Shown piece after piece: positions 1-7,811 of a stretch of DNA of 64,000 nucleotides. The notes below the pieces were generated by a model. It saw only the letters and a program-made list of their open reading frames with translations, had not been told where the DNA came from and ran no database searches. The stretch is taken from NCBI GenBank assembly GCA_024280335.1, contig JAJRQI010000008.1, forward strand, positions 1 through 64,000. The letters run 5' to 3'. This DNA is from Deltaproteobacteria bacterium. GTDB lineage: Bacteria; Desulfobacterota; Desulfuromonadia; Desulfuromonadales; Geopsychrobacteraceae. Both the position numbers and the translations under genes were made by a program. Numbering within the stretch: the first letter of the stretch is position 1; each line of letters begins with the position of its first letter.

Positions 1-1
1 A

Positions 2-124
2 ACCATACGAACCGAAGTCGCTGTATGGGAGAAACACCGGAATAGCCGCACTCGGAAAATTGATTGGCAGTTCACAACGACGGACGCCAGAATCAAGTTG
101 ACGAGCCTTTATCCGAAATTATAG
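2..124 (+). mobile_element. IS630-family transposase, C-terminal end (cut by window edge)
   Basis: The frame from base 2 to the TAG at 122-124 reads as the last ~40 residues of an IS630/Tc1-mariner-type DDE transposase. It shows the typical tail with W-E-x-x-R-N followed by D-W-Q-F-T-T-x-D-A-R-I-K and L-Y-P-K. The rest of the element lies left of the window, so whether it is intact is unknown. IS630 elements insert at TA; a TA falls at 122-123, right where the hicA reading frame becomes recognisable, so the right end is probably within a few bases of the stop codon. Family call is from motif recognition, not a search. Confidence 0.75.
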
Positions 125-125
125 A

Positions 126-368
126 CGTTACAAGGTACTAGATGCTATTTTTTCAGATCCGCTAAATGGAAATTTAGATTGGTCTAAAATTGAGGCGCTC
201 TTAAGGGCGGTTGGCTGTCAGGTGATCGAGGGCGCTGGCTCAAGTGTTATATTTGAAAAAGATGAAATCCGGGGTTATTTTCACCGGCCCCACCCCAACA
301 AAGAAGCACTCAGGTATCGAGTAAAGAACGCCCGGTTGTTTCTCAAGAAGATAGGAATTATACCATGA
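126..368 (+). pseudogene. hicA: HicA-type toxin, start codon lost next to the IS630 end
   Basis: This frame reads as a HicA mRNA-interferase-like toxin: L-D-A-I-F near the N-terminus, the W-x-x-I-E-A-L-L segment, a G-x-G-S turn, the catalytic-type F-H-R-P-H-P motif and a C-terminal V-x-x-A-R-x-F-L helix. It is open back to a stop at 99-101, but no ATG, GTG or TTG occurs in frame before about base 220, well inside the domain. The IS630 transposase ends at 124, so the simplest reading is that insertion removed the first few codons and the RBS. The TGA at 366-368 overlaps the hicB ATG by four bases, the usual coupled hicAB arrangement. The toxin is probably not made. Confidence 0.7.
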
Positions 369-694
369 GATATAGGGGTTACTTGGCAAGGGTTGAATTT
401 GACGAGGAAGATAATATTCTGGTCGGTCACATTATCGGCATTCGTGACATTATCTGCTTTCACGGCGAATCCGTTAAAGAGCTTGAAACTGCCTTCCATG
501 AATCAATAGATGATTACCTAGCTGCATGTGAAGAGCTTGGACAAGAACCAAATAAGCCCTATTCGGGAAAACTCATGTTGCGCCTTCCAATAGAGACTCA
601 CGCCGCCGCTGCTGCGGCGGCTGAAGCTAGTGGCAAAAGTCTCAATCAGTGGGCCGCTAAAGTTTTTGAAGAGAAAACCGGGCTGGCTTGCTGA
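365..694 (+). CDS. hicB: HicB-family antitoxin
   Basis: This 109-residue protein has the HicB layout. The N-terminal half is a degraded RNase-H-like fold (Y-R-G-Y-L-A-R-V-E-F-D, G-H-I-I-G-I-R-D, F-H-G-E-S-V-K-E-L). The C-terminal half, from about residue 68, is a ribbon-helix-helix DNA-binding segment (L-M-L-R-L-P strand, then two helices with A-S-G-K-S-L-N-Q-W). HicB neutralises HicA and represses the operon. The ATG overlaps the hicA stop (ATGA). The antitoxin frame is intact while its partner toxin lacks a start codon, so it may now be an orphan, transcribed if at all from the neighbouring IS. Confidence 0.85.
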   Translation: MRYRGYLARVEFDEEDNILVGHIIGIRDIICFHGESVKELETAFHESIDDYLAACEELGQEPNKPYSGKLMLRLPIETHAAAAAAAEASGKSLNQWAAKVFEEKTGLAC

Positions 695-729
695 TCGAGG
701 CGAATCAACCCAAAAAAAAATCGGTCTCT

Positions 730-981
730 TCAGCGGAATCTGTGGGCAACCTTCGGCTCCGGAAGGTTGTCAAGTGCATGATATAACGAAACTTCTATGA
801 CGTCGAAGCTGCGATATCCGTAAGCTTTGCTGCAGGTCACTTTCGCTTTGTTGTTCAGACCCTCAACGGGCCCCAGTGCAACCTGCTCTTTGACACGAAA
901 CCAATTGAGAAGTTTTTCAAAACCAGTAAGTTCTGAGCAGAAAATCGAAGAATTGAGTTTAACTAGATCTGGCAATGCCTG
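730..981 (-). pseudogene. ISL3-family transposase remnant (C-terminal ~80 residues)
   Basis: The minus-strand frame matches the conserved C-terminus of ISL3-type (IS204/IS1001/IS1096/IS1165) transposases: L-L-N-W-F-R, the V-E-G-L-N-N-K-A-K block carrying the last acidic catalytic residue, K-A-Y-G-Y-R-S, and the closing L-P-E-P-K-V-A-H-R-F. An upstream in-frame stop (982-984) leaves only this tail, and the only possible start is a TTG with no clear RBS, so it is a decayed fragment. With the IS630 end and hicAB it marks the first kilobase as a site of repeated insertion beside the conserved dnaB region. Confidence 0.65.
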
Positions 982-993
982 TCAGATCTAGTT
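961..993. repeat. Perfect 11-bp inverted repeat
   Basis: AACTAGATCTG at 961-971 and its exact complement at 983-993 enclose an 11-base loop. It sits at the broken 5' edge of the ISL3-type remnant. It has no T-run, so it is not a convincing terminator. It may be an operator, a small hairpin or a scar of element decay. Confidence 0.5.
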
Positions 994-1015
994 TGAGCTA
1001 CTACAAAGTCAAGCT

Positions 1016-1036
1016 CCGCAAACATCGTTTTTGCGG
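1016..1036 (-). terminator. Possible weak terminator downstream of dnaB
   Basis: CCGCAAA at 1016-1022 pairs with TTTGCGG at 1030-1036 around a 7-base loop, 34 bases beyond the dnaB stop codon. On the minus strand the stem is followed by mixed sequence rather than a clean U-run, so efficiency is doubtful. Confidence 0.35.
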
Positions 1037-1069
1037 GGTTTACTTTATCCTTGGACCTTTGCCCTACCG

Positions 1070-2443
1070 TCAATACCCGGATCCCTCGCGTCTCGCCTGA
1101 TTCTCAAAACGGGTAAACTGGCCACGAAAGGTCAGGTTGACGGTTCCGATCGGTCCGTTCCGCTGCTTGCCGATAATGATTTCAGCGTCTTTATCATGTC
1201 CTTTTTCACAGGTTTTTTCTCGGTTTTTGCAGTCCTCGCAATAGACCGCCTCCCGATAGACAAACATGATCACGTCGGCATCCTGCTCGATGGCGCCAGA
1301 TTCACGCAGGTCGGACATCATCGGGCGTCGATCGGTTCGACTTTCCAGCGAACGGTTGAGCTGCGACAGGGCAACGACCGGCAATGACAGCTCTTTGGCC
1401 AAGGCCTTTAGCGAACGAGAGATTTCCGAAATCTCCTGCTGCCGACTTTCGGTGTTGCTGCCGCGCATCAACTGCAGGTAATCGACCACGATCAGCCCAA
1501 GCCCGTGTTCGGCCTTGAGACGACGGGCCTTGGAGCGCAATTCCAGTACCGAAATCGCTGGAGTATCATCAATAAAGAGCGGCGCCTCGCTCAACTGACC
1601 GGCTCCCATGGTCAACTTCGGCCAATCCGACTCGCCAAGGTGCCCGGTGCGCAGGCGACCGGCGTCCACCCTGGCCACCGAACAGAGCATCCGCTGGACC
1701 AAAGATTCCTTGCTCATCTCCAGCGAAAAGACCACCGTCGGCACCTTGGTCTCCGCGTGGGTCGTCGCATACTCCGCTACATTCAAAGCGAAGGCGGTCT
1801 TTCCCATCGACGGGCGTCCGGCGATAATCACCAGGTCACCTGCCTGCATGCCGGCGGTCATCTTGTCCAGATCTTGATAACCGGTCGGCACTCCGGTGAC
1901 CAACTCCTTGCGATCGAATAATTTCTCAATCGTCTTGAAGGTATCCTTGAGAATTTCGCGAACCGGGAAAAACGAAGGTCGGATACGGTTTTCGGCAATT
2001 TCGAAAATTGATTTTTCCGCATAATCAAGAATCTCCTCCATATCGCCCCCCTCATACCCTTTAGTGGCAATTTCCGTAGACGCCTCGATCAGCTTACGGG
2101 CAACCGACTTTTCTTTGACCAGCTTGCAATAGTAGCTGATGTTGGCGGCAGTCGGCACGTAATCGACCAGCGTTGCCAAATAGCTGCCACCACCGACATC
2201 TTCAAAATCACCGTGCACCTTTAACTCGGCAGTCAATGTGACTAGGTCGGCCGGCTCATTTCGCTCTGAAAGGCGTAGCAGTGCTTTGAAGATTTTCTGA
2301 TGGCTACCGCGATAGAAGTCATCGGTGTTCAGATGCTCAAGCGCCCGATTGAGGGCTTCATTTTCCAGCATGACACCACCTAAAACCGACATTTCGGCTT
2401 CCAGATTCTGCGGCGGCAAACGATGACTGTGGCTTTCTTGCAT
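1070..2443 (-). CDS. dnaB: Replicative DNA helicase DnaB
   Basis: Hexameric 5'-3' helicase that unwinds DNA at the replication fork and loads primase. The N-terminal primase-interacting domain (L-P-P-Q-N-L-E-A-E near residue 10) is followed by a RecA-type ATPase core with Walker A G-R-P-S-M-G-K-T near residue 210, Walker B L-I-V-V-D-Y-L-Q-L and the conserved R-E-S-G-A-I-E-Q-D-A-D-V motif. Length (457 aa) is normal. An upstream ATG at 2479 is in frame, but the ATG at 2441-2443 has AGGAG five to six bases before it and gives the usual N-terminus. It lies downstream of rplI, separated by a terminator and a structured repeat. Confidence 0.93.
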   Translation of the reverse strand: MQESHSHRLPPQNLEAEMSVLGGVMLENEALNRALEHLNTDDFYRGSHQKIFKALLRLSERNEPADLVTLTAELKVHGDFEDVGGGSYLATLVDYVPTAANISYYCKLVKEKSVARKLIEASTEIATKGYEGGDMEEILDYAEKSIFEIAENRIRPSFFPVREILKDTFKTIEKLFDRKELVTGVPTGYQDLDKMTAGMQAGDLVIIAGRPSMGKTAFALNVAEYATTHAETKVPTVVFSLEMSKESLVQRMLCSVARVDAGRLRTGHLGESDWPKLTMGAGQLSEAPLFIDDTPAISVLELRSKARRLKAEHGLGLIVVDYLQLMRGSNTESRQQEISEISRSLKALAKELSLPVVALSQLNRSLESRTDRRPMMSDLRESGAIEQDADVIMFVYREAVYCEDCKNREKTCEKGHDKDAEIIIGKQRNGPIGTVNLTFRGQFTRFENQARREGSGY

Positions 2444-2489
2444 AAATGACTCCTGAAAAGAATCAGGTTCGGTAACCATTCAGCCGGAT

Positions 2490-2590
2490 GGCCTCGGGGT
2501 GCCCAATCCAAGGGTGTCTGACGCCAGGGATGGCGTCAGCAAGCCCCAGGGATGGGTTCATGCGGCCCTTGGAGTGGGCAGCGCGAGGCC
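2490..2590. repeat. Structured fold-back element between rplI and dnaB
   Basis: About 100 bases fold on themselves. GGCCTCG (2490-2496) pairs with CGAGGCC (2584-2590), TGCCCA (2500-2505) with TGGGCA (2575-2580), and CCAAGGG (2508-2514) with CCCTTGG (2566-2572). Inside are two small hairpins built on the same core, CCAGGGATGG: one flanked by TGACG/CGTCA (2519-2538) and one flanked by AGCC/GGTT. The nested design resembles REP/BIME-type or MITE-like intergenic elements. It lies after the rplI terminator, in the dnaB upstream region. No coding potential is apparent. Confidence 0.6.
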
Positions 2591-2654
2591 ATACCGAGGT
2601 GCTGAATAAGTTGCCAGGCTCAAAGGATAACAAAGTGTCGGTTCTTCGGGAACG

Positions 2655-2689
2655 AAAAAAGGGCGGCAGGCCTATTCAGCCCACCGCCC
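2655..2689 (-). terminator. Rho-independent terminator of the rpsF-rpsR-DUF2232-rplI operon
   Basis: On the minus strand GGGCGG (2684-2689) and CCGCCC (2661-2666) form a GC stem followed by six U residues (2655-2660), 30 bases past the rplI stop. Confidence 0.8.
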
Positions 2690-2718
2690 CGGAACGATCT
2701 TTTTTCACTGCAATCAGG

Positions 2719-3174
2719 CTAAACTTCTTCAGCCGCAACCACAACCTTGAGCTCGGCGACCACGCCGACATCAAGCTTGACATTGACAAGATGCTCACCG
2801 AGCGACTTGATCGGCTCAGCCAGTTGAATTTTCTTACGATCGATTTCGAGACCAGCGGCTTGCAGTTTGGCTTCCAGATCCATCGAAGTCACCGAACCGA
2901 ACAGTTTGCCCTCTTCGCTGGCACGCTGGGTGAATTCGCAAACCACCTTTTCGACACGGGCTTTGATCGCCTCAGCATCCTTGGTCGCTTTTTCCAGTTT
3001 GCGCGTCAGCTGACGCTTCTGGTGCTCCATCTCCTTGACGTTGCGTTCGTTGGTAACAATTGCCAGCCCTTTGGGCACCAGGAAGTTGCGTGCATAACCC
3101 GGCTTGACGGTGATCTGGTCACCGATCACGCCGAGACCATCGACGTTTTCCTGCAAGATAATATTGACACTCAT
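2719..3174 (-). CDS. rplI: 50S ribosomal protein L9 (bL9)
   Basis: Two-domain ribosomal protein that binds 23S rRNA through its N-terminal domain and helps maintain reading frame. The signature is visible: I-I-L-Q-E-N-V-D-G-L-G at the start, then V-K-P-G-Y-A-R-N-F-L-V-P-K-G, a long charged connecting helix (about residues 41-75) and a compact C-terminal domain. Length 151 aa is standard. Last gene of the rpsF operon; the terminator at 2655-2689 follows. Confidence 0.95.
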   Translation of the reverse strand: MSVNIILQENVDGLGVIGDQITVKPGYARNFLVPKGLAIVTNERNVKEMEHQKRQLTRKLEKATKDAEAIKARVEKVVCEFTQRASEEGKLFGSVTSMDLEAKLQAAGLEIDRKKIQLAEPIKSLGEHLVNVKLDVGVVAELKVVVAAEEV

Positions 3175-3200
3175 GGGTATCCTCCGTAACAGAACTAAGT

Positions 3201-4133
3201 TTACTTAACTTTTTTTTTCCGGGGCCGGCGAAAATCGATCCAGAGATCGAAGACACCGACACCGGTAATAATCAAAGGTAGCGGATTCAGGATGAAAACC
3301 ATCAGGTAGATCATCCCTTTCAGTACCGGCGGATAGGTCTTGCGCTTTAAAAAACTGCTGACCACCGACAGCCCCTGCAAAAAGTAGAGCGGCAGCAGCA
3401 CTGCCAGCAGGTTTCGTCCGAGCAACATGATCTGCTGTTGCGGAACCAGCACAGCAAAACCGGCAACGATCAACACCCAGACCAGAGCCACCGGCAACCG
3501 CCAGCGGTCGAAGGCAATTCCTTCGATCCGGTAATCGGTTTTCTTCAATCGCTGCAGCAGCGCCAGACAGAGCAATTGAATCGCCAGCACACCCGCCAGA
3601 TACAAACCGTAAAAGGTCTGACGGATAAAATCGGCGATCCCGACGACAATCTCCTGCATCTGCTGCAGTTGTGATTCGTCAAAACCTGAATCACGGTAAA
3701 TCTGGATTGCCTGTTCAACTTCTGACTGTAGCAATTGACCGATCAACAGGTCAAAATTGATCCCATCGGCCAGCATTGTCGCTACAGCCATCACCAGAGT
3801 AACCAGTGCTGAACCGCCGGCGGTAAATAACACCGCACGATCCCAGGAGACACCTTGTCGGAGTAACCAGGGCAGCAACAGTGAACCGACGGCAAACAGG
3901 CCTATATAAGCGGCCAGAATCGACAGCGGCGCCAGTTGCAGAACCAGCAGACTGACGACGGCGACGACCACCACCCCGGACTGCAGGCCGAAGCGCATAC
4001 TTAGGTAAGCAGCCGCAATCGGCGTCAGCAGATTCAGCATTGCTCCAAGCGGCCCGAGCCAGGCAGCCGCCAGCAAACAGAGCAGGGTCATGCCGATGGC
4101 TACTGCGGTCAGCAGTACTGGTTGCCCTTTCAT
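3201..4133 (-). CDS. DUF2232 (YybS-like) integral membrane protein
   Basis: A 310-residue polytopic membrane protein with about eight hydrophobic segments, a cytoplasmic-looking lysine/arginine-rich C-terminal end (R-R-P-R-K-K-K) and no catalytic motif I recognise. It matches the DUF2232/YybS family by overall pattern and by position, since such genes are commonly found between rpsR and rplI in Desulfuromonadales and Firmicutes. Function is unknown. Its place in a ribosomal-protein operon suggests co-expression with translation rather than a ribosomal role. Confidence 0.75.
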   Translation of the reverse strand: MKGQPVLLTAVAIGMTLLCLLAAAWLGPLGAMLNLLTPIAAAYLSMRFGLQSGVVVVAVVSLLVLQLAPLSILAAYIGLFAVGSLLLPWLLRQGVSWDRAVLFTAGGSALVTLVMAVATMLADGINFDLLIGQLLQSEVEQAIQIYRDSGFDESQLQQMQEIVVGIADFIRQTFYGLYLAGVLAIQLLCLALLQRLKKTDYRIEGIAFDRWRLPVALVWVLIVAGFAVLVPQQQIMLLGRNLLAVLLPLYFLQGLSVVSSFLKRKTYPPVLKGMIYLMVFILNPLPLIITGVGVFDLWIDFRRPRKKKVK

Positions 4134-4155
4134 ACGCGCCCGGTCAATCCGTTTT

Positions 4156-4428
4156 TCAGCTGACAGCGTGCGACTTGGTATAAGGAATCAACGCAATCTG
4201 CCGGGCGTTTTTGATCGCTTCAGCCAATCCGCGCTGGTGCGCGGCGCAGGTGCCGGAAATCCGCCGCGGAACAATTTTGCCCCGCTCCGATACGTAGTAA
4301 CGCAGTGCATTGATATCTTTATAATCGATCTTCTGGCTCTTATCGGCGCAGAAACGACAGATTTTACGACGACCGAAACGACGACGCGGAGCGGCAGAGG
4401 ATGGCCGGCTTGGTTTTTCGTATGCCAT
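4156..4428 (-). CDS. rpsR: 30S ribosomal protein S18 (bS18)
   Basis: Small-subunit protein that pairs with S6 on the platform of the 30S subunit. The 90-residue sequence has a basic N-terminal tail, a C-R-F-C pair near residue 24 (zinc-ribbon-like, C+ form), the [16 protein letters not shown] core and C-A-x-H-Q-R. It lies 30 bases downstream of rpsF. Confidence 0.95.
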   Translation of the reverse strand: MAYEKPSRPSSAAPRRRFGRRKICRFCADKSQKIDYKDINALRYYVSERGKIVPRRISGTCAAHQRGLAEAIKNARQIALIPYTKSHAVS

Positions 4429-4458
4429 GAACTTATCTCCTTGATTGCTAGCTAGTGG

Positions 4459-4845
4459 TTACTTTGCTTCTTCAGCCGAAACTTCTTTTGCAACTTCAGC
4501 CGGAACCTCTTCCTTGACTTCGGTCTCTTCGGTCGCTGCTACCTCAATCGGAGCAAACTCACCATCATGACGAACCGTCAGGAAGCGCAGCACCTTTTCG
4601 TCCAGACGCATACGCCGCTCTAGTTCAGCAATCACCGGCGGCTCGGCACGAAACAAGGTCTGCACATAGCAACCGCGTTCAACTTTTTTGATCTGGTACG
4701 CCAACTTACGGACGCCCCAGTTGTCCAGCTTATGGATCTCAGCCCCTTGATCGGTGAGCACCCCCTGGAATTTTTCCACCATCGCGGTCAGGTCGTCTCC
4801 GACCACTTCCGGATGGATAATGTAGAGTGATTCGTAGTTTCTCAT
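4459..4845 (-). CDS. rpsF: 30S ribosomal protein S6 (bS6)
   Basis: First gene of the ribosomal operon. The N-terminus M-R-N-Y-E-S-L-Y-I-I and the internal L-D-N-W-G-V-R-K-L-A-Y motif are diagnostic of bS6, which forms the S6:S18 heterodimer in the 30S platform. A C-terminal extension rich in Glu, Val and Ala (about residues 108-128) is acidic and low-complexity; such tails occur in the family. GAGGAG precedes the ATG. Confidence 0.95.
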   Translation of the reverse strand: MRNYESLYIIHPEVVGDDLTAMVEKFQGVLTDQGAEIHKLDNWGVRKLAYQIKKVERGCYVQTLFRAEPPVIAELERRMRLDEKVLRFLTVRHDGEFAPIEVAATEETEVKEEVPAEVAKEVSAEEAK

Positions 4846-4934
4846 CAGTGTTTCTCCTCTCGGATTATGCAGCCCCGGACACTACCCCGGAGCAAGGAAT
4901 TCGCGAAACCCCCATGGCCTCGACGAAACATTAG

Positions 4935-4963
4935 CTTGTAGCATAATCACTCGGGTGGTTCAA
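4935..4963 (-). promoter_or_regulatory. Candidate sigma-70-type promoter of the rpsF operon
   Basis: On the minus strand TTGAAC (4958-4963) is separated by 17 bases from TACAAG (4935-4940), about 90 bases before the rpsF ATG. The leader that follows has two CCGGGG blocks and could carry the S6:S18-binding mRNA motif that autoregulates this operon in other bacteria. That last point is inference. Confidence 0.4.
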
Positions 4964-5055
4964 GTTCTTTTTCTGCAAAAAAATACGTTTTTCAGGCAGG
5001 TTAGGCTATCTCCAGCAAGAACTGCCGGGCGTCAGACAAACCGCGTAAACGGGAA

Positions 5056-6882
5056 TCAATCCTCATGCTCGTGGCTATGCTCCTGCTCTTCATGGTCAGG
5101 ATGGGGATGCTCATGAAAACGACCGCGGGGCGAATGGCAGTGTTCAGTGCTGTCTGCAACGTGGCTGTGGGTAAAGACATGTTCATGCTCATGTTCGTGC
5201 TGGTGCGGATGGCTGTGAACCAGTTCACCGTGCCGGTGGAGATGCTCATGAAAGTGCTCATGTTGATGAATGTGCTCATGCCGATGCTGCAGTTCGAGGA
5301 TCTCCCGCGAACAGTCGCTTTTATAGCTGAGCGCCAACAAATTGAGCGATTGCTGGTTTTGATCGGCCAAGAATTCAGCGGTTGAATAACTCTGCAACAC
5401 CTTGCCGCGGTGCAGCACCAAGGTTCGCTGTGTCAACTCGGCCACCAGAAAAGGATCGTGGGTCACCAGAATACGGGTCTGCGGCAACTGCCGAAGAATC
5501 TCCAGCAGCAGCTCTTCCCCTTGTGGATCAAGCCCGGCAGTCGGCTCGTCGAGTATCAGTAACTCCGGATCCATACTCAAGACGGTGGCGATCGCCAGCC
5601 GCTTGCGCTCGCCGCCGGAGAGGTGTAAAGGCACCCGATCCTGATAGCCGCCCAACCGAACCCGCTCGAGAGCCGCATCAACCCGCCGGATCACTTCGTC
5701 CTTCGGCAATCCCAGTTGCCGTGGGCCGAAAGCGACCTCTTCGGCACAGCTGGCGCAAAACAGCTGATCGGCTGGATCCTGAAAAACCATCCCGACTTTT
5801 CGCCAGAGCAAGCGGCGTTGCTGTTTTCCCAACAAATGGCCGGCAAACAGATGCGTTCCGACACCACTGTAGATCCCCATCAGGCAGTTGAGCAGGGTGG
5901 TTTTTCCAGCACCGTTTTCTCCGACAATGGCGACAGATTCACCAGCCCGCAACGCAAAGGTGATCCCGTTTAATGCCTGTGTTCCGTCAGCGTATCGATA
6001 GGAATAATCGGCCAGCTCAACCACGGCAGTTGTCTCTGCCGCGGCAACCGCATCGACAAGCTGAGCTTCCGGTGCGGCAACCGCTGCCTGTTGCGGAGGC
6101 AGTTTATGGTTCGCCAAGCCAGCGAGACGAAAGGAAAAATCGAGACCATGTTCACGCATTGACGGTGGATCGGCGACCAGTTCGGCCATACTGTAATCAT
6201 GGTGAACCTGGCCCTGGTCCAGCACCACCGCACGCTGGCACAACTCATAGGCAAACAGCAGGTCGTGGGTGATGCAGATCAGGGTCCCGGTATAGTTCCG
6301 CAGCAGTTCAACCAGGATATTCTCCTGCCCCGGATCAAGATTGGCGGTCGGCTCATCAAGAATCAACACTTGCGGCTTCATGGCCAGCAGGCAGGCCAGT
6401 GCAGCACGTTTTTTCTGGCCAAAACTCAAATGGTGGGAAGCTTTGTAGAGCAACTCTTCCAGTCCGACCGCGGCCAGCGCCTGACGCACCAGCGGCTCCA
6501 TCCCGGCGAGAGAGACCCCCTGATTGAGCGGCCCGAAGGAGACGTCGTCATACAAGGTCGAACAGAACAGTTGATCATCCGGGTCCTGAAACAACAAGCC
6601 GATCTCCAGTCGCGCCCGCTGCAGAGGTTCGCCGACCAGCGGTTGTCCCTGATAGAGCAACGCCCCCTGCTGCACCGGCAACAGGCCGTTGAGATGTTTC
6701 ACCAACGTCGACTTGCCGGAACCGTTCTGGCCGAGCAGAGCAATCCGGTCACCGGCAGCGACACTCAGATCGACTCCGCGCAGCGCCTGTTGGCCGTTCG
6801 GATAACGGTATTGCAGGTTGCGGATCTCGAACTGTGCCGGGCCATCGAAGTCGATCGGCGCAAGGCGTTGCAGATCGTGCAT
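5056..6882 (-). CDS. cbiO: Fused double ATPase of a nickel/cobalt ECF-type transporter, histidine-rich tail
   Basis: Cytoplasmic energy-coupling subunit with two complete ABC ATPase domains in one 608-residue chain. The first has Walker A G-Q-N-G-S-G-K-S-T near residue 51 and signature L-S-F-G-Q. The second has Walker A G-E-N-G-A-G-K-T-T near residue 317 and signature L-S-G-G-E. CbiO/NikO is usually a single-domain protein used as a dimer, so this is a tandem fusion. From about residue 530 the protein ends in a tail with roughly 28 histidines in 76 residues (H-x-H-x-H patterns), a likely Ni/Co-binding or storage segment. The ATG overlaps the cbiQ stop by one base; a TTG one codon upstream is an alternative. 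Confidence 0.88.
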   Translation of the reverse strand: MHDLQRLAPIDFDGPAQFEIRNLQYRYPNGQQALRGVDLSVAAGDRIALLGQNGSGKSTLVKHLNGLLPVQQGALLYQGQPLVGEPLQRARLEIGLLFQDPDDQLFCSTLYDDVSFGPLNQGVSLAGMEPLVRQALAAVGLEELLYKASHHLSFGQKKRAALACLLAMKPQVLILDEPTANLDPGQENILVELLRNYTGTLICITHDLLFAYELCQRAVVLDQGQVHHDYSMAELVADPPSMREHGLDFSFRLAGLANHKLPPQQAAVAAPEAQLVDAVAAAETTAVVELADYSYRYADGTQALNGITFALRAGESVAIVGENGAGKTTLLNCLMGIYSGVGTHLFAGHLLGKQQRRLLWRKVGMVFQDPADQLFCASCAEEVAFGPRQLGLPKDEVIRRVDAALERVRLGGYQDRVPLHLSGGERKRLAIATVLSMDPELLILDEPTAGLDPQGEELLLEILRQLPQTRILVTHDPFLVAELTQRTLVLHRGKVLQSYSTAEFLADQNQQSLNLLALSYKSDCSREILELQHRHEHIHQHEHFHEHLHRHGELVHSHPHQHEHEHEHVFTHSHVADSTEHCHSPRGRFHEHPHPDHEEQEHSHEHED

Positions 6883-7808
6883 CAAGCCGCTCCCAAACGG
6901 TCAAAAACCAGCAGACCGATACCAAGCAGCAACCAGACGCCGGCATGCAACCAGTCACCGGCGGTCACCTTAAAATAGAAAGGTGCCGGAAATCGCCCCC
7001 GGTAACCGCGCGACTGCATGGCGGCGTAGACCCGGTGGGTGCGCTCAAAGCTGCGGACGAACAGCATGCCGAGAAAATTTCCCATCACCTGCAGGGTTTC
7101 CGTGCTGGTTCGCGGCTTAAAACCACGCACCTGCATGCCGGTTTTCATCCGGCGGGCCTCTTCAAGAAAAACAAAAATATATCGGTGAGCAAGCAGGATC
7201 ATCTGTGCGACCTTCTCCGGCACCCCAAGTCGGGTCAATCCTTCGACGGTTCGCGCAAGCGAGGCGGTGGCCAGCAGCGGTTCCATCAACAGAGCAACGG
7301 CACAAGCCTTGCCGACAATCGCCAGCGCCAGTTGCAGTCCGCGCAGATTGAATGGCAGGAATTCAAGACCGGAGAAAACCAGCAGAATATCTTCAGGGTG
7401 GGTGACGACCGTGAGCGGCATAACCAGCAGAAACATCCCCAGAAAACCGCTCATCGCCAACAACCGTTTCAGCGAACGGTACACCGGCTGCTGCGCCACC
7501 AGCACTGTAGAAAAAGAGAGCAACAGCGCAATCATTGCCGCCTCGGGAGAACGGGTCGCAACCACCAGAAAAGCAAAGCCGAGCAGCGCCACCAGTTTGA
7601 AGCGCACATCCCAACGATGAAACAGGGACGTCCCTTCAGCATCTGCGTCGACGACCGGGACCGACCAGTCTGGCTCTTTTTGTGCGGTTTGTTTGCCGAC
7701 GAAGGCCGACTTGAGAACCTTCACCGCCAGCAACGATAGCAGGGCCAGCAACAACAATGCGGCCAGTAATAGCACCAGCGGCAACTGGATAATCTGCCCC
7801 TCAACCAC
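6882..7808 (-). CDS. cbiQ: CbiQ/NikQ transmembrane coupling subunit of the Ni/Co transporter
   Basis: ECF-type T component that links the ATPases to the substrate-binding membrane subunit. It has several hydrophobic segments and the family's two Ala-Arg-Gly-like coupling motifs, recognisable as M-Q-V-R-G-F and M-Q-S-R-G-Y in the C-terminal third. An extra N-terminal segment (residues 1-55: one membrane helix then a polar linker) precedes the usual CbiQ start and could be a fused CbiN-like helix; that is inference. Start is GTG, 3 bases after the cbiM stop. Confidence 0.87.
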   Translation of the reverse strand: MVEGQIIQLPLVLLLAALLLLALLSLLAVKVLKSAFVGKQTAQKEPDWSVPVVDADAEGTSLFHRWDVRFKLVALLGFAFLVVATRSPEAAMIALLLSFSTVLVAQQPVYRSLKRLLAMSGFLGMFLLVMPLTVVTHPEDILLVFSGLEFLPFNLRGLQLALAIVGKACAVALLMEPLLATASLARTVEGLTRLGVPEKVAQMILLAHRYIFVFLEEARRMKTGMQVRGFKPRTSTETLQVMGNFLGMLFVRSFERTHRVYAAMQSRGYRGRFPAPFYFKVTAGDWLHAGVWLLLGIGLLVFDRLGAA

Positions 7809-7811
7809 CGG

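Noticed and set aside
2488-3189. 233-codon plus-strand frame opposite rplI
   Set aside because: It is a shadow of rplI and the structured repeat on the other strand.
4978-5055. Terminator sought after the double-ATPase gene
   Set aside because: Only a 6-bp stem without a U-run was found, so no terminator is claimed there.
5001-5385. Methionine-rich frames on both strands around 5000-5400
   Set aside because: They are other-frame readings of the histidine-rich CAT/ATG-like codon run at the end of the ATPase gene.
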